Made by a program: the position numbers and the translations under genes. Shown piece by piece: positions 29,966 to 41,159 of a DNA stretch of 64,000 bases. The notes below the pieces were generated by a model. That model had not been told where the DNA came from and did no database searches. It saw nothing but the letters and a program-made list of their open reading frames with translations. The stretch is taken from the NCBI RefSeq assembly GCF_014653275.1, contig NZ_BNAL01000011.1, positions 1 through 64,000 of the forward strand, read 5' to 3'. Origin of the DNA: Deinococcus piscis (GTDB taxonomy: Bacteria; Deinococcota; Deinococci; Deinococcales; Deinococcaceae). Numbering within the stretch: position 1 is the first letter of the stretch; each line of letters opens with the position of its first letter.

Positions 29966-30955
29966 CTAGGGATTGGTAAAAAAGTGCTCCGAAGTGGTGC
30001 AGCCGGGGCAATCGCCATAAAACCGCTGGCCCTGCTTGCGGGTCTTGAGCAGCGCCCCGCACTGCGGACAGGTACGGCGAAGAGCGGTATTGCCCCCGCA
30101 GTCACCGCACTTGAAGTAGTAGCTGTGTTTGTACAGGATGCTCAGGCGCTTGCTCCCACATTTGCTGCACTGGGGTGGGCGGGTTTGTTTGCCAGAGACG
30201 TGCAGGGTGGTCGGCTGGACTCTGGCTACGGGAAGCGTAGACGAAGCCGCTGTCTGCTTGCTGCTTGCGCCGGTCAGGTCTGCACGCAGGTTTTCAGCGT
30301 CATGTGCCAGCAAAAAGTCGCGGGTTCTTTCAAAGTCAGCTTCCGGCAGCATCAAGCCTTTATCCAGCGATTCGCGTCCCAGGTGGAACACTGAAGCCAG
30401 CCTGCGGTGGTGGGCCATGAGTTCTCTGGCACGGTCTGGAATCTGGTCGGCCTTTTTGACCTGCGCGGCGATATGAGGTAACTCCCGCTCGTAGTGAATC
30501 AGGCCATCGTCGCTGATGGCGACCAGCACATCAACCGGCAGCGCCCCAAAACCACCTTGCAATAGACCGAAAGCAAGGCGGCTACGCAGCACCCCAGCGT
30601 TGGCCTCCAGGAGCTGATGCAGCACTTTTCCTTGGCGGCGGGCTTGGAGCAGGGGTGAAGGCATCCCACTCCAGGCCCCTTCCCACTGCCGCGCCCATTC
30701 CTCACGGGCGTTGATTTTTACGGCGCTGGTCACGCTCTTGCTTTCGATAACAATCAATCCGGCGCGGTGAAAAATCAAGTGGTCCAGCTGTGCATGTTCA
30801 CCGCCATAGCACAGACGCAGGTCATGAAATACCAGCACTTCGGCTGTCTCTCCAAAAGCTCGCCTGAGATAAAACGCCATCTGGCGCTCGGCCCTCTCGC
30901 CAGCTTTTGCTCTGGATGTGCCGCCTGACCTGCTCTGCTGCTCCTTGACGATCAT
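29966..30955 (-). CDS. NERD-domain nuclease-like protein with two zinc ribbons
   Basis: A 329-residue protein. The N-terminal NERD domain (residues about 15-130) keeps the nuclease-like core AQLDHLIFHRAGLIVIESKS with Asp, Glu and Lys. The C-terminus has two topoisomerase-type zinc ribbons: CSKCGSKR...FKCGDC and CPQCGALL...GDCPGC. This suggests DNA binding; the role is unknown. The ATG at 30955 is leaderless, with TAAACT ending 8 bases upstream. It is divergent from rlhA with a mirror-image promoter. Confidence 0.82.
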   Translation of the reverse strand: MIVKEQQSRSGGTSRAKAGERAERQMAFYLRRAFGETAEVLVFHDLRLCYGGEHAQLDHLIFHRAGLIVIESKSVTSAVKINAREEWARQWEGAWSGMPSPLLQARRQGKVLHQLLEANAGVLRSRLAFGLLQGGFGALPVDVLVAISDDGLIHYERELPHIAAQVKKADQIPDRARELMAHHRRLASVFHLGRESLDKGLMLPEADFERTRDFLLAHDAENLRADLTGASSKQTAASSTLPVARVQPTTLHVSGKQTRPPQCSKCGSKRLSILYKHSYYFKCGDCGGNTALRRTCPQCGALLKTRKQGQRFYGDCPGCTTSEHFFTNP

Positions 30956-30963
30956 CGCCTGTG

Positions 30964-31022
30964 AGTTTAGCGGGGCCAACGGTAGCGGGGCTGCATTTCT
31001 GCTGGTCCGTCCCCGCTAAACT
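30964..31022. promoter_or_regulatory. Mirror-image divergent leaderless promoters
   Basis: The 12-base element CCCCGCTAAACT occurs on the plus strand at 31011-31022 and on the minus strand at 30975-30964. In both cases TAAACT acts as -10 box and the ATG follows 8 bases later. The two genes therefore share identical core promoter sequence, 35 bp apart. Confidence 0.7.
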
Positions 31023-31030
31023 GATCCGCT

Positions 31031-33637
<2,607 letters not shown>

Positions 33638-33722
33638 GGGGTTGGGGCTGTGGGGCGGAGGTTATGGGCTATAGGAACAAAGACGCCTTTGGCGTGCCCC
33701 AGTCACCTGCGGCGAGTGGGTG

Positions 33723-34304
33723 TCAGGATTTTCCTGCCTGCCCTACTTCTTCCATATGGTTAAAAAGGGCTTCCAGACCGACCTCAAATCCACGTTTCGG
33801 CCCGCTTTGCCCGAAGGTGCCTGCGGCTTCCAGGCTGGCGAATCCATGCAGGAAGGTCCAGAAGGCCACCGCGTGATCGGTGTCGTCAGGGTCCCCGCTG
33901 AGCCGACCAATCAGCAGGAGCAGGGTGTTCCAGAGGATTTTCCCCGGGCTGTGCTGGAGGTGTTCGAGGGGCAGGTCATTTTCTTTGGTCAGCAGCAGAG
34001 CGTACAGATGCGGATGTGTGCGGGTATAGGCCAGATAAGCTTGAGCCGCTGCCAGGAGCGCGGCACGTGGCGCTAAGCCCTCGGCGGCGTCTAGCACTTG
34101 GTCTTTCAGGTTTAGGGCGGCCTGGTCCCCCAGGGCACGCAGCAAGACCTCACGGCTGCTGAAGTGGCGGTACAGGCTGCTGGGGCGCACGCCCAGGGCG
34201 TCGGCCAGGGCACGCATGGTCAGGGCGTCCGGGCCACTGTGTTCCAGCAAGCGCTGTGCGGCGTCCAGCACGGCCTCAGCGCTGAGTTTGGCAGGGTAAG
34301 GCAT
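33723..34304 (-). CDS. TetR-family transcriptional regulator
   Basis: A 193-residue TetR-type repressor with N-terminal helix-turn-helix LTMRALADALGVRPSSLYRHF (residues about 28-48; consensus VRPSSLYRHF) and a TetR_C-like ligand domain. The ATG at 34304 lies 7 bases after a TACAGT -10 box, a leaderless start within the large inverted repeat shared with the divergent SRPBCC gene. It most likely represses both promoters. Confidence 0.88.
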   Translation of the reverse strand: MPYPAKLSAEAVLDAAQRLLEHSGPDALTMRALADALGVRPSSLYRHFSSREVLLRALGDQAALNLKDQVLDAAEGLAPRAALLAAAQAYLAYTRTHPHLYALLLTKENDLPLEHLQHSPGKILWNTLLLLIGRLSGDPDDTDHAVAFWTFLHGFASLEAAGTFGQSGPKRGFEVGLEALFNHMEEVGQAGKS

Positions 34305-34307
34305 AAA

Positions 34308-34354
34308 GAACACTGTACGTCTTGACACCTGCATAAGGAAGACGTACAGTGTTC
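34308..34354. promoter_or_regulatory. TetR operator over both divergent promoters
   Basis: Perfect 16-bp arms GAACACTGTACGTCTT (34308-34323) and complement (34339-34354), 15 bases apart. The plus-strand promoter is TTGACA (34322-34327), 17 bp, TACAGT (34345-34350), leaderless to ATG 34358. On the minus strand TACAGT (34317-34312) ends 7 bases before the tetR ATG. Each arm contains one -10 box, so repressor binding would block both. Confidence 0.82.
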
Positions 34355-34357
34355 GAC

Positions 34358-34864
34358 ATGAAAGCGAACAACGTTCTTCTTGGCGTGGCGGCGCTGGTTG
34401 CACTGGTGGGCTGGGGCGTTCGCCAGAGTGAGCCGCTGCGCACGCGCGTGCTCATTGACGCGCCGCCCGAACAGGTGTGGCAGGTGCTGACCGATACCGC
34501 GCAGTACGGGCAGTGGAACCCCGTCATGGTCAGGATGACGGGCCGCCTGCAAGCCGGGCAGACCATTGAATTCGAAAACCACAGTCAGGACGGCAACACC
34601 ATGACCTTTCGCCCCACCGTGCTGCGGGCCGACGCGGGGCGCGAACTGCGCTGGCTGGGCCGACTGTGGGTGCCGCGCCTGTTTGATGGAGAGCACTACT
34701 TCGTCCTGACGCCCACCACTGGCGGCAAAACCCAGCTTGAGCACGGCGAAACTTTCCGGGGCGCACTGGTGCCCTTCGTGCGTGGTTGGCTCAGGGGCAC
34801 CGTTCAGAACGATTTTCACCGCATCAATGCCGCCCTCAAAGCACGCGCCGAGGCTGGGAATTAG
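34358..34864 (+). CDS. SRPBCC-domain protein
   Basis: A 168-residue protein: an N-terminal hydrophobic segment (NVLLGVAALVALVGWGV), then an SRPBCC/polyketide-cyclase-like domain (VLIDAPPEQVWQVLTDTAQY, QWNPVMVRMTGRL, ending FHRINAALKARAE). The ligand is unknown. It starts leaderless at ATG 34358, 7 bases after TACAGT. It heads an operon with the DUF2568 gene and a decayed MBL gene, facing TetR. Confidence 0.82.
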   Translation: MKANNVLLGVAALVALVGWGVRQSEPLRTRVLIDAPPEQVWQVLTDTAQYGQWNPVMVRMTGRLQAGQTIEFENHSQDGNTMTFRPTVLRADAGRELRWLGRLWVPRLFDGEHYFVLTPTTGGKTQLEHGETFRGALVPFVRGWLRGTVQNDFHRINAALKARAEAGN

Positions 34865-34867
34865 CAG

Positions 34868-35188
34868 ATGCTGATGCTCTTTGGCACGCTGGCCTTTGTG
34901 CTGGAAGTGGTGGCGTGGGCAGCGCTCACTCGCTGGGGCTGGAGCCTGCACCCGCTGCTGGCACTGGCCTTTCCTGTGGCGTTCATGCTGGTCTGGGGCA
35001 TGTTTCTTTCGCCCAAAGCCCCGTATGGTTTGCCGCCGCTGCCCAAAGCCGCCTTGCAGGTGACTCTGTTCGCTGTGGCGGCCTACGGCGCTGGGCAGGT
35101 GTGGGGCAGCTCCTTTGCTCTGGTCTTTTTCGCCGTGTCGCTCACCACCATCCTGACGGCCCTGGCCCTGGGCCTGCACAAGCTGTAG
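34868..35188 (+). CDS. DUF2568 (YrdB-like) membrane protein
   Basis: A 106-residue four-helix membrane protein resembling YrdB/DUF2568, with LAFVLEVVAWAALTRWGW and MFLSPKAPYGLPPLPKAALQ between helices. Its function is unknown. It starts 3 bases after the SRPBCC stop, so it belongs to the TetR-controlled operon. Confidence 0.72.
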   Translation: MLMLFGTLAFVLEVVAWAALTRWGWSLHPLLALAFPVAFMLVWGMFLSPKAPYGLPPLPKAALQVTLFAVAAYGAGQVWGSSFALVFFAVSLTTILTALALGLHKL

Positions 35189-35190
35189 TC

Positions 35191-35623
35191 ATGATGTCCG
35201 CTGCTGACCTGCACCACCTGGGCATTCAAACGCACCCCGGCACGCTGCTGAAAGGCGGCGAACCACTTGGCTCTTTGTCTGTTAACGCTGCGCCGAGCCA
35301 CTCTGAAGGGCTTGGTTTATCTGGAGGCCTGCGACGGCATCCTGTACGCAGGTGACAGCTTCGCAAATGTCCCGGACCTGCTCGTGACCACCGAGCTTCA
35401 TCCGTTGTTTCCTATGCCCACGCTTGCCAGCTGGAACGCTGGTGCGGCCCGCAGCAATGCGGCACTCAGGATTGAACTGAACGGCCTACAGTGGCTGGCG
35501 CTGGGACACGGCAAATCCCCATTCCCACGCCCCAGGCCACTGTGCAGACGGCTGTGGCCCGCGCAGAGCAGCAAACACCCCCAGCCTGGGCACTGGCTCT
35601 GGCGCAGCGCATCAGCCGCCTGA
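35191..35623 (+). pseudogene. Decayed metallo-beta-lactamase-fold hydrolase, 3' remnant
   Basis: Two frames together give the C-terminal half of an MBL-fold protein. The first, from 35191, reads DLHHLGIQTHPGTLLKGGEP to SHSEG. After a frameshift near 35310 the second reads VYLEACDGILYAGDSFANVP, then FPMPTLASWNAGAARSNAAL and WLALGHG. The N-terminal HxHxDH metal site is missing. The final GHG of the fold is present, after which the frame runs on without similarity into the convergent gene. It follows the DUF2568 gene by 2 bases and was probably part of the TetR operon. Confidence 0.7.
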
Positions 35624-36196
35624 CTGGGCAGGCCAAAGGTCGCCTTTGATACTTCCCATCTGCCCGGCTTCCAGCCGCTGAAGCCAGCGTTCAGTCTCGG
35701 CAGGCGAGCGCAGGCGCACCACGTCCAGATGGGGATGGCGGTCCAGCTTCTGGCGGTTGCGGGTGCGGTTTTTCCAGTGTGTGCGGAAGAACCAGCGCAA
35801 AATGCCGTCAGAGGCCAGCAGGGTTTGCCAACGCTCGCGGTTGCCGTTCCAGAGTTCTTCGCGGGTCCACATTCGCCGCAGCGTACGCCGCAGCAGCCTT
35901 GTGAAGACCACTGGGGCCGAGTAGTCCAGCCAGACCACCGTATCGGCACGCGGCCAGCTGATGTCCTGCGCCTTGGTGTAGTTGCCGTCCATGACCCAGC
36001 CTGGCTGCGCGGTAAAGGCATTCACCTGAGCGCGGAACTCCGCCAGCGGCGCTTCCTGCCAGCCGGGCCTATGGTTCCAGGCGTCCTGCTCGGCGTGGGG
36101 GAGGCCCAGCACCTGCCCCAGCTGACGTGCCAGCGTGGTTTTGCCGCTGCCGGTGGTGCCGATCACGATGATGCGCTGCATGTGGGAGTTGGGCAT
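35612..36196 (-). CDS. P-loop NTPase, FlaR/adenylate-kinase-like
   Basis: A 194-residue P-loop protein with Walker A VIGTTGSGKTTLARQL (residues 10-25), DAWNHRPGWQEAPLAEFRAQ and WVMDGNYTKAQDISWPRADT, the pattern of topology-modulation/FlaR-like kinases. A basic region, RLLRRTLRRMWTREELWNGN, follows. The substrate is unknown. The ATG at 36196 is leaderless (TAGCTT ends 8 bases upstream); ATG 36181 is an alternative. The C-terminus overlaps the end of the decayed MBL frame. Confidence 0.72.
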   Translation of the reverse strand: MPNSHMQRIIVIGTTGSGKTTLARQLGQVLGLPHAEQDAWNHRPGWQEAPLAEFRAQVNAFTAQPGWVMDGNYTKAQDISWPRADTVVWLDYSAPVVFTRLLRRTLRRMWTREELWNGNRERWQTLLASDGILRWFFRTHWKNRTRNRQKLDRHPHLDVVRLRSPAETERWLQRLEAGQMGSIKGDLWPAQSGG

Positions 36197-36278
36197 AGGG
36201 CCCGAAGCTAACGCGCCGGGGTGGGGGAGAGAATGCGCCAGATGGCGTAGTCCGGGAGAAGCTGCACAGCTCTGGCTG

Positions 36279-36326
36279 TATTTTACCCCGGTAGTATTGA
36301 CACTCTATATTTTACCCGGGTAATAT
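36279..36326 (+). promoter_or_regulatory. Strong leaderless promoter with two palindromic operators (DUF2239 gene)
   Basis: Two copies of a 19-base element, TATTTTACCCCGGTAGTAT (36279-36297) and TATTTTACCCGGGTAATAT (36308-36326), start 29 bp apart. The core TTACCCGGGTAA is palindromic in the second copy. The -35 TTGACA (36297-36302) begins at the last base of copy one. After an 18-bp spacer the -10 TAATAT (36321-36326) ends copy two, and the ATG is 6 bases on. One bound dimer would cover the core promoter and a second the upstream side. Confidence 0.8.
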
Positions 36327-36332
36327 GCGGAT

Positions 36333-36926
36333 ATGAATGAGCAGACATTTACCGCCTTTGCCGGTTCCCGTCACCTGGGCACGGCTGAGCTGCCTACCCT
36401 GCTGCGCCAGCTCTTCGCGCAACGTGAGCAGGTGACGCGGGGCGACATCCTGATTTTTGACGACCAGACCGGCAAGCAGGCAGATTTCGACTGGCGGGGC
36501 ACGCTGGAAGAAGTGCTTGAGCGCACGGCTCCGCAGCCTCCCCGAAGGGGGCCGGGCCGCCCGAAACTGGGCGTAACATCCAGAGAAGTGACCCTGCTGC
36601 CCCGTCAGTGGGACTGGCTGGAGGGGCAACCTGGCGGTGTTTCAGCTACCCTGCGCCGTCTCATTGATGCAGAGCGCAAGCGTCATCCGCAGGCGGCTGC
36701 ACAGCAACAGGCCAGGGCAGCGGCAGACCGCTTTATGCTGACCCTCGCAGGCGACCTGGCCGGATATCAGGAAGCGTCCAGAGCCTTGTATGCGGGCGAC
36801 CTTGCCGCTTTCAGGGACGCCATGCAGGCCTGGCCACCTGATATCCGCTCGCACGCTCAGCGGTTGGCAGAGCCAGCCTTTGCCGCGTTGCCCGCCGCAT
36901 TGCCGGACGAGACAGCCCGGCCCTGA
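36333..36926 (+). CDS. DUF2239-family protein
   Basis: A 197-residue protein of the DUF2239 family. The block GRPKLGVTSREVTLLPRQWD followed by WLEGQPGGVSATLRRLIDAE (residues about 72-112) is the family signature and looks like a small DNA-binding unit, perhaps ribbon-helix-helix or helix-turn-helix. The N-terminus is a beta-rich domain, and the C-terminus is helical. The function is unproven; with the two operators at its own promoter, autoregulation is plausible. Monocistronic; a tRNA terminator from the other strand follows. Confidence 0.78.
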   Translation: MNEQTFTAFAGSRHLGTAELPTLLRQLFAQREQVTRGDILIFDDQTGKQADFDWRGTLEEVLERTAPQPPRRGPGRPKLGVTSREVTLLPRQWDWLEGQPGGVSATLRRLIDAERKRHPQAAAQQQARAAADRFMLTLAGDLAGYQEASRALYAGDLAAFRDAMQAWPPDIRSHAQRLAEPAFAALPAALPDETARP

Positions 36927-36964
36927 CCCAGCAAGGAATCTGAGCCAACCCAACAAGGAATGAG

Positions 36965-37003
36965 CCAAAAAGAAAACCGCCGCTCCTCATCGGAAACGGC
37001 GGT
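36965..37003 (-). terminator. Terminator of tRNA-Ala(TGC)
   Basis: On the minus strand ACCGCCG and CGGCGGT arms are followed by TTTCTTTTT. It lies 6 bases beyond the tRNA end. Confidence 0.8.
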
Positions 37004-37008
37004 CATTC

Positions 37009-37083
<75 letters not shown>

Positions 37084-37143
37084 TCAGCGCTGAACGAGCT
37101 TAGCACGGGACAGAAAGCTTTGGCAAGCGCTAGCCTAAATCCC

Positions 37144-38475
37144 ATGACGCGCACCTCCTCCCGCTCTGGCCTGTCCGACACCATTGCTGCTGTAGCCACC
37201 GCGCCGGGGCACGCGGGAGTCGGTGTGGTACGGGTCAGTGGCCCAGACGCCCTGCGCGTGGCCGATGCGCTGTTCGCTGGTCGCCGCCGTCCCAGCGCGA
37301 CACCGGGCGGGCGCTTTTTGTTTGGGCAACTGATGGGCGCGGGCGGGGAAGTGCTGGATGAAGGGCTGTGTCTGGTGTTCCGCAGTCCCCACTCGTACAC
37401 CGGCGAGGACGTGGCCGAGTTTCAGACCCACGGCAGCCCCGCCGTGCTGAGCGAAGTCCTGACCCGCGCCCTGGATTTGGGCGCTCGCCCTGCCCGCCCC
37501 GGCGAGTTCACGCTGCGGGCTTATCTGGCAGGCCGACTGGACCTGGCCCAAGCCGAAGCCGTGCTGAATCTGGTGGAGTCCAGCACCGAAACGGCGCGCC
37601 GTCAGGCGACCCTGGGGCTATCCGGGGCGCTGGGGGAGCGGGTGGAGGCGATTGCCCGTGACCTGACACTGACCCTTTCCAGCATTGCCGCGCTGCTGGA
37701 CTATCCCGAAGAAGGTGTGCCTGAAGAGGAACGCGGGGTGCCGCTGGCCCGCGCCGCCGCCGAGCTAGAAGCGCTGCTGGGCACGGCCCACGCGGGCCGG
37801 GTGGCGAACCAGGGAGCGCGCATCGCCCTGATAGGCCCACCCAACGCGGGCAAGTCCAGCCTGCTTAATGCGCTGCTGGGGTATGAGCGCTCTATCGTCA
37901 CGCCGATTGCGGGCACCACCCGCGACTATTTGGAAGCGGGCCTTTCGCTGGCCGGGGTGCCGGTCACGCTGGTGGACACGGCAGGTCTGCGCGACACCGA
38001 GGATGTGGTAGAGGCCGCTGGCGTGCGGCAAGCCCACGCCCTGGCCGAAGGAGCGGATGTGGTGTTGGTGCTGGCCGACGGCGCTGCGCCCTTTGCACCG
38101 CCGCCGCTGGCGCTGCCTATGCAGGCACGGGTGATTCGCCTGCGGACCAAGGCCGATCTGCCTGCCGCCTGGCACGACGCCGCCTACTTGCCGGTCAGCG
38201 CGGCGACAGGTGTGGGCCTCCCTGAGCTGCGCGAACAGCTCCAGGCCGAATTGCTGGGCGACGCTTCGCGCAGTGAAGCCTGGCTGGGCAGTGAGCGTCA
38301 GGCCGACGCTGCCCGCCGGGCGCTGGACCATGTGCGCCTGGCCCAGGCACTCCCGGACGACCTCGCCTCCATAGAGCTGGAAGAAGCCCTGCTGGCCCTG
38401 GCCGAACTGACGGGCCGCGACGTGCAGGACGACATTGTAGACGCTGTATTCCGCAACTTCTGCGTAGGCAAATAG
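37144..38475 (+). CDS. tRNA modification GTPase MnmE
   Basis: A 443-residue GTPase that works with MnmG to install cmnm5 groups on wobble uridine 34. The N-terminal tetrahydrofolate domain begins [20 protein letters not shown]. The G domain has [20 protein letters not shown] (G1), TTRDYLEAG (G2), [17 protein letters not shown] (G3) and RTKADLP (G4 variant). The catalytic C-terminus is FCVGK. ATG 37144 is leaderless (TAGCCT ends 7 bases upstream); an earlier in-frame codon overlaps the promoter. Confidence 0.96.
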   Translation: MTRTSSRSGLSDTIAAVATAPGHAGVGVVRVSGPDALRVADALFAGRRRPSATPGGRFLFGQLMGAGGEVLDEGLCLVFRSPHSYTGEDVAEFQTHGSPAVLSEVLTRALDLGARPARPGEFTLRAYLAGRLDLAQAEAVLNLVESSTETARRQATLGLSGALGERVEAIARDLTLTLSSIAALLDYPEEGVPEEERGVPLARAAAELEALLGTAHAGRVANQGARIALIGPPNAGKSSLLNALLGYERSIVTPIAGTTRDYLEAGLSLAGVPVTLVDTAGLRDTEDVVEAAGVRQAHALAEGADVVLVLADGAAPFAPPPLALPMQARVIRLRTKADLPAAWHDAAYLPVSAATGVGLPELREQLQAELLGDASRSEAWLGSERQADAARRALDHVRLAQALPDDLASIELEEALLALAELTGRDVQDDIVDAVFRNFCVGK

Positions 38476-38531
38476 GGCGCAGGAGCACCGCCCTCTCATC
38501 TCACCTCTAGGGGCACTGCCTACACTGAAAC

Positions 38532-39797
38532 ATGCCCAGAAACACACTTACGCTGGCCCTGACGCTGGCTCTGTCTCCCTCCGTTGCCCTGGCTGGCGGC
38601 GGTACTCCTGCCTACAGCACTCCTGCCGGGGCGGCGTCGGCCTCCATTCCTGCCTTACCACTGCACCGCTCAGCACCGGCGGACGTCGTGCCTACACCGC
38701 CGACCCAGGCCGCCGCGCCTCAGACGGAGGACACCACCCTGACGCTGGGCGACTTTCAGAGTCCGGCACAGTGGACTTATCCGGCGCAGGGTGCAGCCCA
38801 GGCCAGCCGCCTGCCCGCCGTGCTGCTGATTCATGGTTCCAGCCCGGCTGACATGGACTTTACTTACACTGGCCCGCAGGGACAGGTGGTGTCTAGCATT
38901 TTTGGGGACATCTCGCAGGCGCTGGGGCGGGGCGGGATCGCCAGCTTGCGCTACAACAAGCGCTACGTGAGCGGTCCTGGCAAAGTGGACTATGCCCGCT
39001 TCTACGGCGAAGCTGACCTGGACACCTTCCTGGCCGACGCGCAGACGGCGCTGGACACCATGCGCCGCAATCCCCGGATAGACCCGGAGCAGATTTATGT
39101 GTATGGCTGGAGCGAGGGCAGCACCGTGGCTGCCGAACTGGTGCGCCGCAACCCGGAGGTGGCGGGCCTGATTGTGCAGGGGCCTGTGGTACTGGACTGG
39201 GGTGAACTCTTTGAGGCGCAGCTGACCGATGTGCAGCTGCCTTATCTGCGTCAGGTAGCCCCTGGTGGCCTCAGTGCCGAGAATCTGGCGGCGGTGATGG
39301 GCGCTCCGGGGGCAGGCCTGGTGGCCCGCAATGCCGTGGGCTTTGCGCTGGACCCCAGCAGCTTTGCGGGCGGCGCACCCAAACTCAACCCTGCCTTTGA
39401 CCGCGACGGGAACGGCGTCATTGAGCTGGACAGCGAGTACCTGGCCGGGGCGCGGCAGAGCCTGGAGACGCAGCTGAACTCTCCCGCTGGATTTCTGAAC
39501 ATGTACAGCCCGGCGCGGGCGCTGCCCAGTGTCACGGCTCAGGCACCGCAGCTGAAGGTGCCCGTGCTGGTCTTGCAGGGCACCAACGACGCCAACACGC
39601 CTGCCGCGTATCTGCCGCGCCTGACAGAAGCTCTGGACACCGCCGGAGTGGACCATACCGTGCGCCTGTATCCCGGCCTGGGCCATAGCCTGGGGCCAGC
39701 CCGCAGCATGGTGGCCGATGACTTTGCGCCAGTGGCCGAGGAGCCGCTGCGTGATCTGGTGCAGTGGGTCAGGGGGCAGGCCAGCTTGGAGAAATAG
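38532..39797 (+). CDS. Secreted alpha/beta hydrolase with EF-hand-like insertion
   Basis: A 421-residue secreted hydrolase. The signal peptide is residues 1-21 (TLALTLALSPSVALA), followed by a Pro/Ala-rich linker to about residue 70. The alpha/beta core has PAVLLIHGSSPADM (oxyanion region), the nucleophile elbow YVYGWSEGSTVA, the Asp in VLQGTNDANTP and His in LGHSLGP. Between elbow and Asp, residues about 293-304 read DRDGNGVIELDSE, an EF-hand-type calcium loop. The substrate is unknown, possibly an ester or peptide. Leaderless start: TACACT ends 5 bases upstream. Confidence 0.82.
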   Translation: MPRNTLTLALTLALSPSVALAGGGTPAYSTPAGAASASIPALPLHRSAPADVVPTPPTQAAAPQTEDTTLTLGDFQSPAQWTYPAQGAAQASRLPAVLLIHGSSPADMDFTYTGPQGQVVSSIFGDISQALGRGGIASLRYNKRYVSGPGKVDYARFYGEADLDTFLADAQTALDTMRRNPRIDPEQIYVYGWSEGSTVAAELVRRNPEVAGLIVQGPVVLDWGELFEAQLTDVQLPYLRQVAPGGLSAENLAAVMGAPGAGLVARNAVGFALDPSSFAGGAPKLNPAFDRDGNGVIELDSEYLAGARQSLETQLNSPAGFLNMYSPARALPSVTAQAPQLKVPVLVLQGTNDANTPAAYLPRLTEALDTAGVDHTVRLYPGLGHSLGPARSMVADDFAPVAEEPLRDLVQWVRGQASLEK

Positions 39798-39921
39798 GCA
39801 TAAACACTTCGCGGAGTGACAGTGACATTGCCTGGTTGCGTGGGCTAGAGGGTCTTGGCCCGCGCAGCTTTGGACACTCACTGCACCCTCTCAAATGAGT
39901 CAATGAAGGCCGAGGTGCATA

Positions 39922-40470
39922 TCAGTGGCGGCCATATTTGCGCCCTTCCGGGTCGGTAGGGAGAGTGTCTGCACTAATACCCATGGTGGTGGAGCGTGGG
40001 GCGGCCTGAGCGGTCACAGCTTGCTGACGACTGTGCCCCCCGAACGGGTCTCCGGACATGGCGCGGTATTTGGGAGAAGGCCCCCACTTGTTGGGCTGCG
40101 GCTCACTGTCAACGGTAGCAAGATAGATGAAATAGAGCGCCCCGAACAGAGGGATGAAATTGATCAGTACCCACCAGCCACTGCGCCCTATATCGTGCAT
40201 TCTCCGGATACTGACGCTGATAGAAGGTAAGAAGAGCAAAAGCTGAATGATGGCTTCAAATGCCCCACGCTCCCTTAAGACTCCGTCCAAATAAGTATTG
40301 AAAGCTTCGTCAAGTAAAATGGCGAGGATGCTGATGAGCGTGTAAAAAAGGGTGAAGTACCAGAATTCACTGCGTCTCGCACGCCCAGAGAACTTGGCGT
40401 AATCACGGGTAAGTGCGGTTTTGAGATAATCCAGTGGCCCCCTGGCCGGGACTTCTGTAGGACTGTTCAT
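39922..40470 (-). CDS. DUF805 membrane protein
   Basis: A 182-residue protein with three to four membrane helices and the DUF805 core KFSGRARRSEFWYFTLFYTL, then SVSIRRMHDIGRSGWWVLIN. The function is unknown. The C-terminus is a polar tail. ATG 40470 is leaderless (TACTGT ends 6 bases upstream). The 124 bases downstream to the hydrolase stop hold nothing that I recognise. Confidence 0.88.
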   Translation of the reverse strand: MNSPTEVPARGPLDYLKTALTRDYAKFSGRARRSEFWYFTLFYTLISILAILLDEAFNTYLDGVLRERGAFEAIIQLLLFLPSISVSIRRMHDIGRSGWWVLINFIPLFGALYFIYLATVDSEPQPNKWGPSPKYRAMSGDPFGGHSRQQAVTAQAAPRSTTMGISADTLPTDPEGRKYGRH

Positions 40471-40523
40471 GCCATCACAGTAGTGTCTTGGCTTCTGCGG
40501 GCCTGCCAACTTTGCGCTGAAGT

Positions 40524-41159
40524 TCAGCTTTCCTCCGCCGGCCCCAGCACTTCCAGCACACCACTGCCCCGCGTGGCATCTTCCAGCGCCTGAGTGAATC
40601 CGGCTTCGTCCTCTGGGTACACCTCCAGCGGTACGGTGACGCCCTGCGGGGTATACACTTCTTCGCCTTTCACCACGTCCCAGGTGTCCAGCAGGTGATA
40701 CAGCGCCCCCTGCTCGGCAAAGCCCACGCTGACGTTCAGGCGCAGGCGCGGGCGCACCTCAAAGCGCTCGGCGGTCCTGAGCACTTCGGCTGCGGCTCCG
40801 CCGTAGGCCCGCACCAGCCCGCCGGTCCCCAGCTTGACGCCGCCGTAGTAGCGCACGACTACCACCATCACATGTTGCACGCCCTGGCCCTCAATCGCCC
40901 GCAGAATCGGTGCGCCCGCTGTGCCTCCAGGTTCGCCGTCGTCGCCAAAGCGGTACAGCTCGCCAATTCGGTAGGCCCAGCAGTGGTGGGTGGCGTCGGG
41001 ATACTTGGCGCGCAGTTCGGCCAGGAAGTTGAGCGCCTCTTCGGGAGTGTCAGCGCGGCGAGCGTAGGCCAGAAATTCGGAGTTTTCAATCACTTCGCCG
41101 TGGCGGTGTGGGGCCGCCAGTGTGGTAAAAGGGTCGGGCAACTTGGGGCCTGGTGTCAT
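40524..41159 (-). CDS. YigZ/IMPACT family protein
   Basis: A 211-residue protein of the UPF0029/IMPACT family: [20 protein letters not shown], the signature [40 protein letters not shown], and a C-terminal ferredoxin-like domain. Its cellular role is unclear; it may be linked to translation stress. The ATG overlaps the NUDIX stop (ATGA), so the two are coupled. Confidence 0.9.
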   Translation of the reverse strand: MTPGPKLPDPFTTLAAPHRHGEVIENSEFLAYARRADTPEEALNFLAELRAKYPDATHHCWAYRIGELYRFGDDGEPGGTAGAPILRAIEGQGVQHVMVVVVRYYGGVKLGTGGLVRAYGGAAAEVLRTAERFEVRPRLRLNVSVGFAEQGALYHLLDTWDVVKGEEVYTPQGVTVPLEVYPEDEAGFTQALEDATRGSGVLEVLGPAEES

